From contig NC_091006.1 of NCBI RefSeq assembly GCF_041146395.1, positions 3,292,001 to 3,356,000 of the forward strand: 64,000 bases of DNA, read 5' to 3'. How positions within the stretch are numbered: the first letter of the stretch is position 1; each line of letters opens with the position of its first letter. This document shows, in pieces, positions 11,626 through 23,475 of the stretch. The position numbers and the translations under genes are program-made. The notes below the pieces were generated by a model. The model did no database searches. It had not been told where the DNA came from and saw only the letters and a program-made list of their open reading frames with translations. This DNA is from Eulemur rufifrons (lineage: Eukaryota; Chordata; Mammalia; Primates; Lemuridae).

Positions 11626-13689
11626 AGGATTCGTGCATTTTCAAAGTAGCTTTGTAGAAGCAGGAATTCACCTGGAGTGGGCCACGATGGTGGAGCCTTA
11701 TTTCTCCTGCCCTTGTCACCTCTGACAGTGGCAGGTCCTGGTTCCTCGAGCCCCCTACGTGGTGGGCCTCTGGCTACCCCAGTGGATGCTTGCATGGAAC
11801 GGAGATGGTGAGGATGTTTTTTAGAAGGAGAAAGATGAGTTGGAGAGAGATCCTTGCAATCAAACACATGTGTGGAAGAGCTGTGTGGGCCAGGCACTGA
11901 GAGACAGGAAGGACCCCCGGAGAGTTCATCTGATTGGCTCTAGGGCCTAGCAGTGACCTGGGGGTGGGGAACAGTTTCCAGGAGGATGAGAGTGAAGGAC
12001 AAGGTTGGGGAGACAGTGAAGATGAGGGTCAGAAAATGACTCTGGGTACATGAGAGTCTCAAAGCATGTTTCCTAAACAAGCCCGTTCCCAACCCAACCT
12101 GATGGCCGTAGGAAACTACATCTTTAAGTCCGCGGCAGGTGGGCCTCCAAACCACGGTCTGAAAAATGGGGCAACTGTGGAAGAGTCTGGCTTCTCAGCC
12201 CTGCCTAGAAAAGGTTCTGGAACAGCAGAGGACTCTTTTCCTGTGGCCCCGGCCTGGGCCCCTTCTGGGCCCCTCAAGGCAGCCGGGAAGTGTGGACCCT
12301 GTGCCCTGCTCCCTGAGCAATCATGCCAGCTTCCACGAGCTCAGCTGGTCTTGCCCAAAGTGCCCGACACTTCGCATTCTAAGGGCAGCCCCTGGGGTTC
12401 AGGCACCACTGGGGTCCCCCAGCACCATCTTCTGCTGTTGCCAGGCACCGGTGGTGGACTTGGGCACAGCAAACGAAGAGATAGGGCATTGATGGACGCC
12501 ACACACCCAGGGAGGCCTGTTCCTTGTGGGTGGGGCCAGAAAGCCAGAAAAATAATAAATACAAACAAATGAAGGGAAGCAAAGCTCCTGGGTGCCAGAA
12601 TGGGGCTGGCCGAGGCCGCAGCTGTCTGAGTAATGGGTTCCACATTTGCCTGGCTCCGTCTACAGCCACCAGGATCCAGGGTGCCTAGTGGGCCTTGCGA
12701 GGGCCGGAGGGGACAGCCCGGCTGCGGCCAGACCCAGCATACCCTTACGATGGCCCCATCCCCGGCTGGCCACAGCGCGGCTGAGAGCTCACAGCCCGGC
12801 ACCCCGGCCTCCCCCCATCCCACCCCCGCCTGGGGCTCCTGGGCCGCTGCGGCCAACACAGATTGTTTGCGTTATTAATGCCGTTTTCCCAGAGATTCCA
12901 TCTGGCTTTTTAATTGCTACGGGATGGGGCTAGGATGCTTTGATAGTGAATCCGTATCTTTCCTGTGTCTTGGCTGACGTCAAACGCTCCATCCACAGAG
13001 AGGGGGATGGGGGATGGGGAGAGGGGAGGGTGTCCGGAGAGAAGAGATAGCACCTGTCTTTCACAGAATCAAGGAAGATCTTTCAAGGGTGCTGGCAGTT
13101 TTGTTTTATTTAAAGCAAAGAATAGAAAAAGGGAATAGAAGAGAAAAGCCTTCCTCTACCTGACCAGCAGAGGAAAGAAGCGGCTGGGATATCAACATGG
13201 TCCCCACACACCACCACTTCCCTCCCTGCCCCGAGTCCACAGAGGGCCTGCGGTGTCCTGCAGGGACGGTTTCCCCTCTGTCTTGACCATCACCATTGAG
13301 TGACCCTGTCCCCTTCTGTGGAACCAGCAGCTCCTGGAGGAGGCCTGGCAGGTTCTGCCTGGGAAGGAGGGGGCGGGAGAGCTGGGAGGGGCAGACACTG
13401 CGCACCAGTCCCAGAGGCTCACTGCAGGTGTCAGGGCCAAGCCCCAAGTTCACAGATTCCCAGGAGATCCGGGAGATAAGGGTAACATCCGTGACAGCTA
13501 AACTGGCAGGACCATCTGGTGGAAAGGGAGCCACCTCTCTCCCTCCCTCCTGCCCCTGCTCCTTCCTTGGAGGCGGCTCCCCTGACAGTGCCGCCAGTGG
13601 CACTGCCTGTCCTGGGCAGAGCACGCACAGCCCACGCATCCTGGCACTGGGTCCAGGTGGGGCTGTCCTCACCAGTCTTGAGTCAAAGC
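11626..13689. other. Intergenic DNA 3' of CEBPA, no gene seen
   Basis: Unique sequence with chance frames in GC-rich stretches. The most enhancer-like part, 12840-12990, is listed separately. No exon or RNA gene is recognisable. Confidence 0.5.
12840..12990. promoter_or_regulatory. Candidate enhancer with CRE and FOX motifs
   Basis: Holds TTGTTTGCGTTATTAATG (12863-12880), which contains a FOXA-type TGTTTGC and a homeobox/HNF1-like GTTATTAAT, and 115 bp further on a perfect palindromic CRE, TGACGTCA, at 12975-12982. It lies about 5.2 kb downstream of the CEBPA start in sequence with no repeat signature. CEBPA responds to cAMP and FOXA factors in liver, so a link is plausible, but this is inference from motifs alone. 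Confidence 0.35.
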
Positions 13690-13865
13690 TGCTGCCTCCA
13701 GGAAGCCTTCCCTGATGGACCCGCTTCACACTTTGATCTCCCCCATATTGTACTTGTTGCCCTTAAACCACAGCTTGGGGCCACAAGGCTGCGCTTGTTC
13801 CCAGCTGAGTGCCCCATGCTTGGCACAGGCCTTGGCACACAGTAGGCATCCAATAAACACTCAGG
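13690..13865 (+). repeat. L2 LINE 3' end
   Basis: Contains 'AGGAAGCCTTCCCTGATG' and the L2 terminal block 'TTGGCACACAGTAGGCATCC' followed by AATAAACACTCA. Plus direction. Confidence 0.75.
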
Positions 13866-15539
13866 GTGCACTCAGTGCCAGGCCCTTGGAGTGGTTTTTC
13901 CTGAAGGCTACAGTCAGGAGGGGATGTGGGGAACCCTGCAGGAAGCAGTGGGTGGCCGGGTGACATGCGGGGCAGGTTCACCCCACACCTGGAGGGCCCT
14001 CTTTCCCCCAGCAGGCTGCTCCGTCTGCTTTGGGCCACACTGGGGGCCTCACTCTTCCTGTCCCTTTCTTGGGGCTGGCTGTGATTGGATCTGTCTTGTC
14101 CCCAGCAAAGCCCACCCTGGACCTCAGGATACGCAGCAGGAGGGGTGCCCTTCCACGAGCCGGCAGCTGTGAAAGAGGCAGCTCCCGAGGGATGGCAGAG
14201 TGGGGCACAGTGGGGGCAGTGAGGGCAGGGGGTCGCCCCTCCCCCCTCATCATCCTGGGACCCGTTCTGGGGGCAAAGGGGAATCCAAGGATCAGCCCCT
14301 CAAACAAGAAAAACTGGAATTCGCACTGAACTCAGAGAGGGTTTGCTGGGGCTGAGCAAGCCGGGGCCTGCCCCAGGCCTCTAGGCAGGTGGCGGGGCTC
14401 TGCCTCCTCGGTTCCCAGGGCGGCGGGGCGGGCCACCGCCTCCTCACTGGGCAGGCGGCCTTTCCTGTGCCAGCAGCGGCCATGGGTGAGGAGGTGGCAA
14501 GACACGGGACAGCGAGGGCAGGGGTGGTGGGTTGGAAGGCAGGGGGAGTTAACCACGCAAGCAAGTAAACCTGAAGCTTTCAGAATGTAAGAAGAATGTG
14601 TAATTTCTCGCAAATGCCCCCATCCACATTGGCACACATGTAGGCTGCTCAGCAAACACTTGTGAAAGAGGTAAAAAGTGTTTTACCCTCTAAGCGGGTA
14701 AAATCTGAAAGGCGCCGTCAGCCTCCTGGGCTACTTCCTCCCAGTCCCTGTTAATCCAGGGATGAGGGGCCACCCTCCCGTGGCTGGCTGTCACTGCTGC
14801 TAAGGGGTTCAGGGGTGCCCTGTCCTCACGGGGCAGTCGTTGGAGGGGGACACATCAGGACTCAGCCTCCTGTTTGGTGCAGGATGAACACGGTGGGGAG
14901 GGTAGATGCTGGGGCCGGCCAGGCCCCTGCTGCAGGCCTGCCGAGGCCCCTCTCCCTGGGTGGGCTGGGGCAGGGCAGGTGTGGAGAAGGGGCCCCGGCC
15001 TTCAGATTGCTCTCTGGGCATCACGGGGTAGACTGCAGGCACATGGCCCAGTGAAAGCTGGGAGGGGTGGAGGGTCCCACCACTGGAGGCTTCTTCCTGT
15101 CGGCCTGGGGTCCCCGGGCAAAGGCGGGTGTGAGTGAGCCTGCTCGGGGGCTGGAGTTGTGAGTAGTTTGTGAGCAAGTGTGGCCAAAGGGCCTCTTGAG
15201 CCTGGGGCTGCTGGGCAGAGGGCTCCCTGGGGCAGATGAGCGGACACACCATGGGCTGGGCTGCGGCTCCCAGACCCCTCCAAATCCCCCTCCCCCGACC
15301 AGGAGATTCCTCTTCAGGCTCTGGGCCTTTTGGGCTTGGAGCCTGGTCCTCCTGCTATTTATTTGTCTTGCCGGGGGAAGTAAGTAACCCCCTAAAGTGA
15401 ACAGGGGCTCAGGATGCATGGAGCGCTAATGAAAGTCAGGATCCCGGCCAGGGAAAATGCTGCGATTATTTACAAATGTGACCTGGCCCGCAGAAAATCT
15501 TGGAAGTAGCTTCTTTCTGGTTTTAAAAAGACACCAACA
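13866..15539. other. Region immediately 3' of CEBPA, no gene seen
   Basis: Between the L2 piece and the CEBPA polyadenylation site. GC-rich, with overlapping chance frames. At 14681-14703 is a short perfect hairpin: TTTTACCC and GGGTAAAA separated by 7 nt. At 15358-15363 the minus strand reads AATAAA, which could serve as a backup polyadenylation signal about 190 nt past the main site. Sequence at 15400-15500 (TTATTTACAAATGTGACC) may be a conserved element. Confidence 0.45.
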
Positions 15540-15553
15540 TTTACTTTGATATG

Positions 15554-15561
15554 TTTATATT
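15554..15561 (-). terminator. CEBPA: CEBPA polyadenylation signal (variant)
   Basis: Minus strand reads AATATAAA. This gives the variant hexamers AATATA and TATAAA and no AATAAA. Cleavage is expected about 10-30 nt downstream, near 15530-15545. Assigned by position and resemblance to the recalled human transcript end. Confidence 0.55.
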
Positions 15562-15970
15562 ATAGATATAATACATAAAATATCTAGCATGAGACTCTAC
15601 GTTCTCCCCAGATGAAGAGAACCAAGCCATCCTTCCCTGTTCCCAGCCCCAGTGATGCGTTGGCCGGAGGCCACCTCCCTTCCAGACCAGGAGCCAGGGC
15701 CTCTCCGGGGGGACAAGCCTGTGGGCAGCCTGGGCTGGAGGGAGTTCAGGCCCACAGCCGCGGCCGGGGAAAGCGGAGGGGAAGGAGGAAGCCCACCTCA
15801 CCTCCTTGGTCCCCCCGGGATCAAAAGCAATCCCAGAACCAGAGGGCAAGAGAGCCTCAGCCCCTTCCCCCAGCTGCTGGCAACGAGTCTCACTTTGGCA
15901 AGTATCTGAGCAAAACCAAAACAAAACAAAAACCAAATAAAATGGTGGTTTAGCATAGAGTGCACATTCA

Positions 15971-15985
15971 CATTGCACAAGGCAC
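15971..15985 (-). promoter_or_regulatory. CEBPA: Adjacent miR-124 and miR-25/92 seed matches
   Basis: The minus strand (mRNA sense) reads GTGCCTT (15985-15979), complementary to the miR-124 seed, directly followed by GTGCAATG (15978-15971), which contains the miR-25/32/92 seed match GTGCAAT. Regulation of CEBPA by miR-124 has been reported; the second site is inferred. Seed matches alone are weak evidence. Confidence 0.45.
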
Positions 15986-16954
15986 CGCTGGGACACAGAG
16001 AGGGCAGATACAAGTGTTGATATCGGCTGATAAAGCAAAATATTTGGAAAGCTTGTCATAACTCCGGTCCCTCCGGGATGGACTGATTGTGCTCCATGTT
16101 TGTATGGCCATGCTGGGGGACATACAGTACAGACAAGGCGGATGGCTGTGTCCCTTCACCCCGCTTTGCCCCAAGACCGGATCTCTGGGTTCCCCTCTCC
16201 CACTGGGCGCCACCGTCCCCTAGAACACCGGTCCGTAGAGCTAACCCATGACCTAGCTTTCTGGTCTGACTGGGGGTGAGGAGCTCCCACTGGTCACCTG
16301 GTGACCCCCATTCGCTGAGTTCTGCCCAGAGAAGCCTCCTCTGTTGCAGGCTGGAGGCAGGGAGGAGGTGGGAGAGGCAAGGAACTAGGGAGCCTTCATG
16401 CAAACTAGGGGGACAACCTTACGTTTGAAGCCCCAAGTTCTTACCTTTCAGCCCCTCTAAAAATGGGGGCCGAGGAGCAGCTGGCTCACCCAGATCTCAG
16501 CTCCCTGAACCTCCCTCCTGCCCTGGGCCCGCACCCCTCCTTCTCTCCTGGGGGCCTGCTGAGGCCTTGAGAAAGAGGCAGGAAACCTCCAGATAAAATG
16601 ACAAGGCACATATTTGCTCCCCCTACTCGGTAGGAATCAGAGCAGTGAGTTTGCATTTCCAAGGCACAAGGTTATTCTGTAATACTAGAGTCGCTGGGCT
16701 CCCAAGCTCAGCCCCGGTTTCCCAGTTTCCCCCAGCTCGGGAGAAACCCCTGCTGGACCCCCTCATCTTAGACGCACCGAGTCTGGCGCGGAGGAAGGGA
16801 GGGGACTCGCGGAGCAGGCCAGGGTTTCAGGCGGCACCGGAATCTCCTAGTCCTGGCTTTGCACGGCCCGGGCAGCCTCGGGATCCGGCGACCCGAAACC
16901 ACTCCCCGGGTCCACGCCAGGGGCTGGCCGAGGGCGGTCCCGCAGCCGCGCGCC

Positions 16955-18140
<1,186 letters not shown>

Positions 18141-18162
18141 GGCCGGGCCCGCGCGGGCTCCG

Positions 18163-18170
18163 CTTTTATA
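18163..18170 (-). promoter_or_regulatory. CEBPA: CEBPA TATA box
   Basis: Minus strand reads TATAAAAG in the context CTCGGTATAAAAGCGGAG. It predicts transcription start near 18135-18142, about 120 nt before the p42 ATG, matching the known short CEBPA leader. Confidence 0.85.
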
Positions 18171-18397
18171 CCGAGCGGCCGTCGCCCCCTAGAGCCCGAA
18201 CCCGCTCTGACCACCGGCGACGGCGGGCGGCGCCTCCCGGGTCTTAGCGCCCGCCTCTGCAGGGGGGTGGCAAGCGGGGCCGGAGCGCAGCGCTAGCCTG
18301 GCAGGCCGCGGGGAACGCCCGCTGCCTCCTGCGCGGCAGGCCGGGCCGTGGCGGTCGCTCAGAGCTCCTCCCTCGGCCAGGCTGTCGCCCCCGCGCA

Positions 18398-18403
18398 CAC
18401 GTG
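18398..18403. promoter_or_regulatory. CEBPA: E-box CACGTG, likely USF site
   Basis: A perfect CACGTG palindrome about 260 bp upstream of the CEBPA start. The human CEBPA promoter is reported to be autoregulated through USF bound to such an element; equivalence here is by motif and position. Confidence 0.55.
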
Positions 18404-18429
18404 GTCGGTGGCGGGGCCCCCTCCTCAAA

Positions 18430-18441
18430 CCACCCACTTCC
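18430..18441 (-). promoter_or_regulatory. CEBPA: Abutting ETS (GGAAGT) and CACCC/KLF motifs
   Basis: The minus strand reads GGAAGTGGGTGG: an ETS/PU.1-type core directly joined to a CACCC-box (KLF) motif, about 295 bp upstream of the CEBPA start. Suggestive of myeloid/adipocyte promoter control; motif evidence only. Confidence 0.4.
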
Positions 18442-18529
18442 AGCCAACGGCTAGGGAGCCCGGGAGCATCCAGAGGCCGCGCAGGGGTGGTGGAGGGCGA
18501 GTCTCGGTGTTGAGCTACAGTGGCCCGGA

Positions 18530-18546
18530 CTCGCTTTAAAAGCGAG
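18530..18546 (+). promoter_or_regulatory. Palindromic TATA-like element, possible CEBPA-DT promoter
   Basis: CTCGCTTTAAAAGCGAG: two perfect 8-nt arms around a central A. Read on the plus strand, TTTAAAAG could act as a TATA-like box for a divergent transcript starting near 18570, about 430 bp from the CEBPA start. The human divergent lncRNA starts a few hundred bp away (recalled). Not proven. Confidence 0.35.
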
Positions 18547-18569
18547 AACCGGGCCTGCCCGGGCCCCGC

Positions 18570-19960
18570 GGCTCTGGATGGCTGCGGCGCAGAGCGGCGG
18601 TCAGTCTAGGGTGGGGGGAGGGGACTGTTTGCCACGCGTGACCCCGCGCACACCGCGCGTGGACAGGCCTGGAGCGCGATGACTCTGTGTCTTCTCTCTG
18701 CGATCTCCAGGCGCCCCCCTGATTCCGTGCAGAAGCACCTCTGCCCGCTCTGCCTCGGGGTCCTCCAGAGTCCCCCAGGCTTCCCCGCAGCAGGGCGCTA
18801 GGACCCCGCGGGGAGGTGGCCGCAGTCTGGGAGTCTGGAGGACCCGGTTGATCCGCCCGGGCTGGAAACTTTCTTTTTAATTACTTCTCCGGCTAGAGCG
18901 CGAGGGTTGCCTGGCGCGTGGGGCCAGCGCTGCCACCCCGCGCGGAGCCGCCACTGTCTCCCCGCGGGACTGGCGGGCTCCCGGGACCAGCTGCGCGGGA
19001 CACAGGGGCGCTCACGGGAGGGCGCGCGGAGGGCGCAGGCGAACTTGACTCCGGACCGGGATCCTGCAGTGGGGGCCGCAGTCCACGAAGCCTGAAGCTG
19101 CCGCTTTCTTCCCCGACTCCCCATTCAGGTGGGCTTCGCCGGCGGGAGCGACAGTGTCGAGGGGCCCCGGTGCCGGGGCTCCAGGTCCGGGCGTCCAGGG
19201 GGAGCACTCTGCCGGGCGGTTCGCGGGGCGCCAGGTCTCCGGGATCCTGGGGGCAGGGGCGGCCAGACCCGGGTGCCCGCGGGGCGCAGCACGGCATATG
19301 CTCCCACCGCTGCGGGTGGAAGGAGCTTGCTACGGAGCGTCTCCCAGCCACGTGGCGTCCCTCGCGTTCTCCACCGAAATCCTGGCGGCGGAGGTGGAGT
19401 GGGGGTGGGGGGTGGCGAAGGATGGCAACGGGGCCCCATGAGGCCTCGTGGGCTCGTAAGTCGCTCCCCCCTCTACCCCCCGGTGCTAGCTGGTGTGCAC
19501 TCGCCTGCGAGGATCCCTGGGCCGCGCAGGTCAAGACCCCCACACCGACAGCGGCCTTCCTAAGCCTGGCAAGGCGCCACGACCCTCCCAGGAACCCTCA
19601 TGGAGGAGCAGCTAAAAATACCGCGGGGGAGGCCCGAGCTTCCACTGCGGTCGCGGCAGAGCAGCAGCTTCATCTGGAGAATGCGTACTGTGCTTTAATC
19701 AGGTTCCTATTCAACATATTCCCAATGATTAATAGCCCAACTGCTTCATTTTCAGTCCAGAGCTCATAAACAAGATATTTTTAGCTTGATGCTTTTGGAC
19801 TGAGGGAGTGAAAAGCAGATACGTTAAATAAATACCCTGACGTGGGCCCAGGAGCTGCTCCCGGATTCAGATGCGGGACCCATTAATGCACCACGCACCT
19901 GTGGCAGGAGACCTGGAGAGAAATCCAGAAACACCCAGAGGGATTTTCATTTTTTCTGCA
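18570..19960 (+). ncRNA. CEBPA-DT: Probable 5' part of CEBPA divergent lncRNA
   Basis: Placed by synteny: in human a non-coding divergent transcript begins just upstream of CEBPA, inside the same CpG island, on the opposite strand. Here the island continues to about 19.6 kb on that side. Exon limits and splice sites cannot be fixed from sequence. A 283-codon open frame at 18918-19769 runs through it but looks like a GC artefact. RNA evidence would be needed to confirm. Confidence 0.3.
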
Positions 19961-19990
19961 GTGCTAAACATGATGGTTTTTCCCAGTGTA
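19605..19990. promoter_or_regulatory. Candidate upstream CEBPA control element
   Basis: At the edge of the CpG island, unique A/T-richer sequence with a MEF2-like GCTAAAAATA (19611-19620), homeobox-like AATGATTAATAG and CCCATTAATGCACC, and no repeat signature. It lies 1.5-1.85 kb upstream of CEBPA. Conservation is suspected from texture, not measured. Confidence 0.3.
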
Positions 19991-20309
19991 GGAACAAAGA
20001 AATGCTATTGAAAATGCCCTGTTCCTGGCAGGTGCTGAGGCAGGGAGGAAGGTGATGGGTGGCTTCATCCGCAGAGTTGCTGTTGGCCTGTGCAGGGAGA
20101 GGAACTTGGCCTCTTAGGGGTGGAAGGAACTGCAGCGTGGAAACAAGGCCTTGCCCAGGAAGGGCCTGATGAGCCAGAGAGGCGGGGAGAGTGGGGCTCC
20201 CAGCCCAGGGGGCTCTCACCCCAGAGGCACAGGTCTTCTTTCTGCAGAGCTGCACTCCACCCACCCAGGCTTGCCCTGTGCAAGGGACTGAGTGCTCGGG
20301 GATGAGTGA

Positions 20310-21150
20310 CAAGTGGCCCCTGCCTCTTGGAGCTCGAGCACAGTGCGGGAGACAGAGAAGTCATCACACAGTCTGCTGGGAGGAAGGGCCTCCTCCCAGA
20401 GGGGGGGATGCAGAAAGGGGGGTGGGTGGGACTTCATCCATTCATTCATCAAATGTGTAGGAGACACAATGATGATAGAGGACGGCTATGCTGTGATAAA
20501 GGGGCGTCCTGCCCTGAACGAGGTGGGGCCTGGGGCTCTGGAGGAGGTAGAGATCAGATTCGGGGAGGTGCAATGGACTGAATTGTGTTCCTCCAAAATT
20601 CCTATGTTGAAACCCCAACCCCCATGTGACTGTATTTGGAGACAGGGCTTTTAGGAAAAAATTAAGGTTAAATGAGGTCATAAGGGAGGAAGGCCATGTG
20701 AGCGCACGGTGAGAAGGTGGCTGTCTGCAAGCCAGGAAGACAGCCCTCAGCCGAACCTGACGGTGCTGGCACCTTGACCTCAGACTTCCAGCCTCCAGAA
20801 CTGCAAAAAATGAATGTGTATTCTTTAAGCCCCCAGTCTGTGGCACTCTGTCCTGGCAGCCTGAGCAGACAAAAGCAGGGGGAGAGAGAGGGCTTCACGC
20901 AGGAGTGGACCTTTGAGCTGTGCCTTGAGCGAGCAGGAGTTTGCTGGGACGACAAGGGAGGAAAGCCTTCCAGGGGGAGGGAACAGCAGGTGCAAAGGTG
21001 ACGAGGCTGTGCGCACATGGTGTGCTCTAATAACTAAGGACGAGATGTTTGACCGGCTGGGGTGTGGGCCAAGCTGGGGAGGGCTCTAGATAAGGCTGGG
21101 CCCGCAGACGGGGCTGGGTTGATGGCCAAGGCTACTCCAGGTGAAGAAGT
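20310..21150. repeat. Ancient LINE (L2-type) remnant split by an LTR
   Basis: Left part: 'GTGGCCCCTGCCTCTTGGAG' and 'GGAGACAGAGAAGTCATCAC'. Right part, after the LTR: GGCTTCACGCAGGAGTGGAC, TTTGAGCTGTGCCTTGAG and 'GGGAACAGCAGGTGCAAAGG'. Together these follow the order of a very common old interspersed repeat that I believe is L2-type. The MaLR LTR at 20569-20873 interrupts it. Confidence 0.5.
20569..20873 (+). repeat. MaLR LTR (MLT1-like), solitary
   Basis: Starts ATGGACTGAATTGTGTTCCT, continues 'GGTTAAATGAGGTCATAAGG', 'GGCTGTCTGCAAGCCAGGAA' and 'CTTCCAGCCTCCAGAACTGC', and ends CAGTCTGTGGCACTCTGTCC and GCCTGAGCAGAC. This is the order of an MLT1-type LTR, with an internal deletion after the GTCATAAGGG block. 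Degraded solitary LTR, non-coding. Confidence 0.8.
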
Positions 21151-21339
21151 AGCCCTTATCTCCCAGGCTTTTGACCTCCAGTTTTTAGCAGGAGAGCTTT
21201 CTTGTCCGATATGGTTTCCTGAGAGGCTACTCTAGGAGGGGTAGAGAGGGGCTGTTGACCAGGTGGGAAACAATGGAGACCTAAGGCCCCAGAGTGAAGG
21301 GAGAGGGCAGGATAGTTTTGAACAAGATATCAGGACTTG

Positions 21340-21682
<343 letters not shown>

Positions 21683-21699
21683 AAGATATCAGGACTTGA

Positions 21700-23290
21700 G
21701 GGCTGAAAGCCTGGCTTCTGGCTGGAGTTACTGTCCCCTGACATAGGTAATGCCCAGAAAAATGGAGGCCCCTCTCCAAGACCCTTGGAGGCCACAGGGG
21801 ACTCACCCCAGGACACTTGCCTGCTTGCTTTGTGGTGCTAGAGGGGAGAACCTTGGAGCAGCTGCCAAGATCCACCTACCATATTCCAGCTTTTCCTCTG
21901 CAGCCTGAGAGCGTAGCTTGAGATGAGGAGGAAGCGGTTTGCAGGGCAGGCAGTGGGGCTCTGGATGGGCTGGCCGGATGCTGAGAGGTGAGGGGGGATC
22001 TAGGAGCCGGAGGCAGAAGTGCCCTGGAGCTGCCCAAGCCCTGGAGCAGCAACTGGCTGAGGAGTCAGGGTGGGACCCCAGGGCTGGGGGAGCCACTTTC
22101 CGTGGGAGGTGCCGAGGAGTAAGGGAGGTGCAGCCCCATAGCCTGATAGCCTGAGTGGGCGCTCAGCACCCGGCTGGAGGAATCACCTGGGAGAGAGGTG
22201 GCTCTGTGGTTGATGTGCAAGTGATACGAAGCTGGTAATAAGAGAAGCTTGTAAATCCTCTCTGACTACCCTTAAGATCCTTCTTCCTTCTTAATTGAGG
22301 GCAGCTCAGCGGTCCCTGCAGTGAGGAACAAGGGAGGTCCTCAAGTCCGCCCCCCGCTCAAGGTGCTGAGCCGGCAACTGGAGCCATGGGGCAAGGACCC
22401 AGGCTCTGCCACGTGGCCAGCTCCCTGGGGCCCGACTTTTGCCACCGGGGAGAGAAGAGGCATGTTCTGATGAGGGAGAAAAGCAGCAACAGGACTGGAA
22501 ATATGCTCATAGGTATTCCCACGGCTCAGAACAGAGGCCATGGAGAGGGGAGGGCAGGCCAGGCTGTGAGCAGGCCAGGTGGGGAGAGGGTGGGCAGGAG
22601 GCCTCCGGAAGTGTTGTCCTGACGTTTGGATAAGCCAGGGTGAAGCCTGGTTCCAGAGTCATTTGCAGCTCTGACCATTTTGAGAAGACAGAGCCCTAGG
22701 AACGGCATTTGACTTCGGTTCAGCCCTTCTAGTGCAATGCACACGAGAGAATGCACGCACAAGCTTGAAAATCAACCGAAGTCTGAAGAGCAAAAACGGA
22801 ACTAACTCTTCTGATTTAGTTTTCTAACTTTATCTAAAGCTGAAGTGTGGATGTAAGATTGGTCATCCCAAGGCAGGACCGACTAAGATAAGATAAAAGA
22901 CGAGAACTAGGATTTTCCGGTACAGCTGAGCTCTGGCTGGGGGCGGGGGGCGGGAGGGTGAGTATCTAATATAGTAGCTCTAATAATGTTTCAATGATTC
23001 AATAAAATACTCTGAAAGACCTTCCTTAAATTAGACAAAACAAAAACAACTAGTTCCTTTTTATTACAAATGTATTCATGAATGAGTTTTGTACTAATTC
23101 ATTTTACGCTTTTAGTATTGACAGGTTCAGCATAGGAACCTGATGGATAATTAACCAAAGTCTAACCAAAAGTTTCTTATCAACGGACTCCCAGCTCTTG
23201 GAGAAGCCATTATCACCCATGAGATCATACATCCTATCTCAGCAGGAGGCCCAGTGGTATGGGGACTCTTCAGACCCTTGACATACCTAC
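21700..23290. other. Intergenic, no gene seen
   Basis: Unique DNA, GC-rich to about 22.7 kb and then A/T-rich. No exon, RNA gene or clear repeat recognised. Confidence 0.45.
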
Positions 23291-23299
23291 CTCATCTTA

Positions 23300-23475
23300 T
23301 GATAGCTGAGTGACCTTGGGCAAGTTACTGAATGTCTCTGGACCTCTGGTTTCTTTTCTGTGAACTGGGTACAATTTACAGAATCGTAGGGATGCTGGAA
23401 GGATTAGGGAGAATTATATGTGCCAAGGCCGGTTCCTGGCAGGGTGTAGATGCTTGCTTGGTAAATAAGAGCTTC
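23300..23475 (+). repeat. MIR SINE
   Basis: Contains 'TGAGTGACCTTGGGCAAGTT' and the following ACTGAATGTCTCTGGACCTC, TTCTTTTCTGTGAACTGGG and CGTAGGGATGCTGGAAGGAT: the MIR core and right arm in the plus direction. Confidence 0.75.

Larger units (their letters stand above)
15540..16954 (-). other. CEBPA: CEBPA 3' untranslated region
   Basis: Extends from the CEBPA stop codon to the inferred polyadenylation site, about 1.4 kb, similar to human as recalled. The 3' end is assigned because the minus-strand sequence ATAATATAAACATATCAAAG at about 15564-15545 matches the human mRNA end as I remember it. No AATAAA is present just before it. The likely signals are AATATA/TATAAA at 15561-15554, a non-canonical choice. 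The UTR contains a U-rich tract around 15905-15940 and overlapping microRNA seed matches around 15971-15985. Confidence 0.75.

Noticed and set aside
13106..13729. 207-codon minus-strand frame
   Set aside because: No recognisable domain, overlapped by other frames, runs into an L2 fragment.
18918..19769. 283-codon plus-strand frame in the CpG island
   Set aside because: Composition-driven, no domain, ends in A/T-rich non-coding sequence; overlaps the expected non-coding CEBPA-DT region.
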